Source: Candidatus Adiutrix sp.
GTDB taxonomy: Bacteria; Desulfobacterota; Desulfarculia; Adiutricales; Adiutricaceae
Reading direction: 5' to 3'
Assembly: GCA_031286085.1 (NCBI GenBank)
Contig: JAITUX010000216.1
Location: forward strand, 1 to 6,397
DNA: 6,397 bases
Numbering within the stretch: position 1 is the stretch's first letter; each line of letters starts with the position of its first letter. The notes under the pieces are model-generated. The model was not told where the DNA came from. It did no database searches and was given only the letters and a program-made list of their open reading frames with translations. Of this stretch, positions 5,931 through 6,397 are shown in pieces. The position numbers and the translations under genes were made by a program.

Positions 5931-5943
5931 ATTTGCGGCAAAT
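5931..5943. promoter_or_regulatory. Possible operator copy 2: ATTTGCGGCAAAT
   Basis: A perfect inverted repeat, ATTTGC-G-GCAAAT, lying where the -35 region of the ugd promoter would be. With the near-identical element at 5850-5861 it forms a pair about 82 bp apart, centre to centre, in the divergent control region. Confidence 0.4.
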
Positions 5944-5956
5944 CAAGCAATATTTA

Positions 5957-5965
5957 TGATATAAT
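5957..5965 (+). promoter_or_regulatory. Extended -10 promoter of ugd
   Basis: TGA-TATAAT: a TGn extension plus a perfect -10 hexamer (5960-5965) in a strongly A/T-rich stretch. No good -35 stands at 17 bases, which an extended -10 can tolerate; alternatively TTGCGG (5933-5938) with TATGAT (5955-5960) at a 16-base spacing could serve. The predicted start near 5972 gives a leader of about 50 bases before ugd. Confidence 0.6.
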
Positions 5966-6022
5966 AAGCAGTATGAGGTTATAGACAAAGGTTTGATTTT
6001 AAAAACATGGGTTTAGGCCGCC

Positions 6023-6397
6023 ATGAAAATTTCCGTCATCGGCACCGGCTACGTGGGCCTGGTCACCGGGGCCTGTTTCGCGGACGTGGGCAACAGCGTC
6101 ACCTGCGTGGACAACAACCGTAAAAAGGTCGAGGACCTGAATAAAGGGTTGTTGCCCATCTTCGAGCCCCGCCTGGAAGAACTGGTCGCCGCCAACAGGC
6201 GGGAGCAGCGCCTCACCTTCACCGCCGAACTGGCCCAGGCCGTCCGGGAGAGCGAGATCTGCCTCATCGCCGTGGGTACGCCCACGGACGAGGCCGGCCG
6301 GGCCGACCTGAGCCAAGTCCTGGCCGCGGGCCGGGAAATAGGCCGCCACCTTAAGAGCGGCCTCATAGTCACCATCAAATCCACCGTGCCGGTGGGC
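6023..6397 (+). CDS. ugd: UDP-glucose 6-dehydrogenase, N-terminal part; runs off right edge
   Basis: The first 125 codons of a UDP-glucose/GDP-mannose dehydrogenase family enzyme, read from the sequence. UDP-glucose 6-dehydrogenase oxidises UDP-glucose twice with NAD+ to UDP-glucuronate, a precursor of exopolysaccharide, capsule or lipopolysaccharide sugars. The Rossmann fold opens at once with GTGYVG (7-12) and has D30 at the end of the second strand for the NAD ribose. FEPRLEEL (47-54) matches the usual YEPGL block. VGTPTDE (84-90), D95 and KSTVPVG (119-125) are typical of the family. The ATG at 6023 has a modest AGG at 6015-6017. The catalytic cysteine region lies outside the window. GDP-mannose or UDP-ManNAc dehydrogenase is a less likely alternative, as the KISVIGTGYVGLVTGACFAD opening is that of UDP-glucose enzymes. 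Further polysaccharide genes may follow beyond the edge. Confidence 0.92.
   Translation, partial: MKISVIGTGYVGLVTGACFADVGNSVTCVDNNRKKVEDLNKGLLPIFEPRLEELVAANRREQRLTFTAELAQAVRESEICLIAVGTPTDEAGRADLSQVLAAGREIGRHLKSGLIVTIKSTVPVG

Noticed and set aside
6007..6123. Small upstream reading frame (38 codons) overlapping the start of ugd
   Set aside because: No Shine-Dalgarno, and the translation is arginine/glycine-rich out-of-frame ugd sequence; probably incidental.
1..6397. Many recurrences of short strings such as CCAGGGCC and GGCCGG, looking like dispersed repeats
   Set aside because: They reflect repeated Ala, Gly, Leu and Pro codons in GC-rich coding DNA, with no fixed length or spacing; no CRISPR, REP or insertion-sequence structure was found.

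Overview
This GC-rich window of protein-dense DNA comes from a Gram-negative bacterium. A LolA lipoprotein carrier implies an outer membrane. The protein style and composition would fit a deltaproteobacterium (Desulfobacterota-like), but that taxonomic guess is weak and rests on general impression only. I see eight genes, all of recognisable chromosomal type except one small unknown. There is no sign of an insertion sequence, prophage, CRISPR array, tRNA or rRNA.

Layout, left to right. At 1-738 (minus), running off the left edge, lies an NAD(P)H-hydrate repair gene (nnr type). Its epimerase half begins abnormally late, so it looks 5'-truncated. It diverges from an IclR-family regulator (845-1660, plus). 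The regulator converges, with only 22 bp between, on cdsA (1683-2522, minus), the CDP-diacylglycerol synthase of phospholipid synthesis. Next on the minus strand is a two-gene unit: nagZ (3060-4127), a peptidoglycan-recycling beta-N-acetylglucosaminidase, followed after 2 bp by a 144-residue beta-rich protein of unknown function (2623-3057). A consensus-like promoter and a terminator-like hairpin at 4169-4235 separate this unit from the next. That next unit is a TraB/GumN-family secreted protein (4920-5831) translationally coupled by ATGA to lolA (4231-4923). Beyond a 191-bp divergent control region, ugd (UDP-glucose 6-dehydrogenase) starts at 6023 and runs off the right edge.

Working together: cdsA, nagZ, traB/gumN-like and lolA all serve the cell envelope (phospholipid, peptidoglycan, periplasm, lipoprotein traffic). 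ugd supplies UDP-glucuronate for surface polysaccharide. They seem to be separate transcription units grouped by theme, not one operon.

No clear new multi-gene system is visible. The points most worth a second look are the truncated nnr, an apparently leaderless traB/gumN-lolA transcript, a repeated ATTTGCGG(C)AAAT motif in the divergent traB/ugd control region, and the unknown protein coupled to nagZ.
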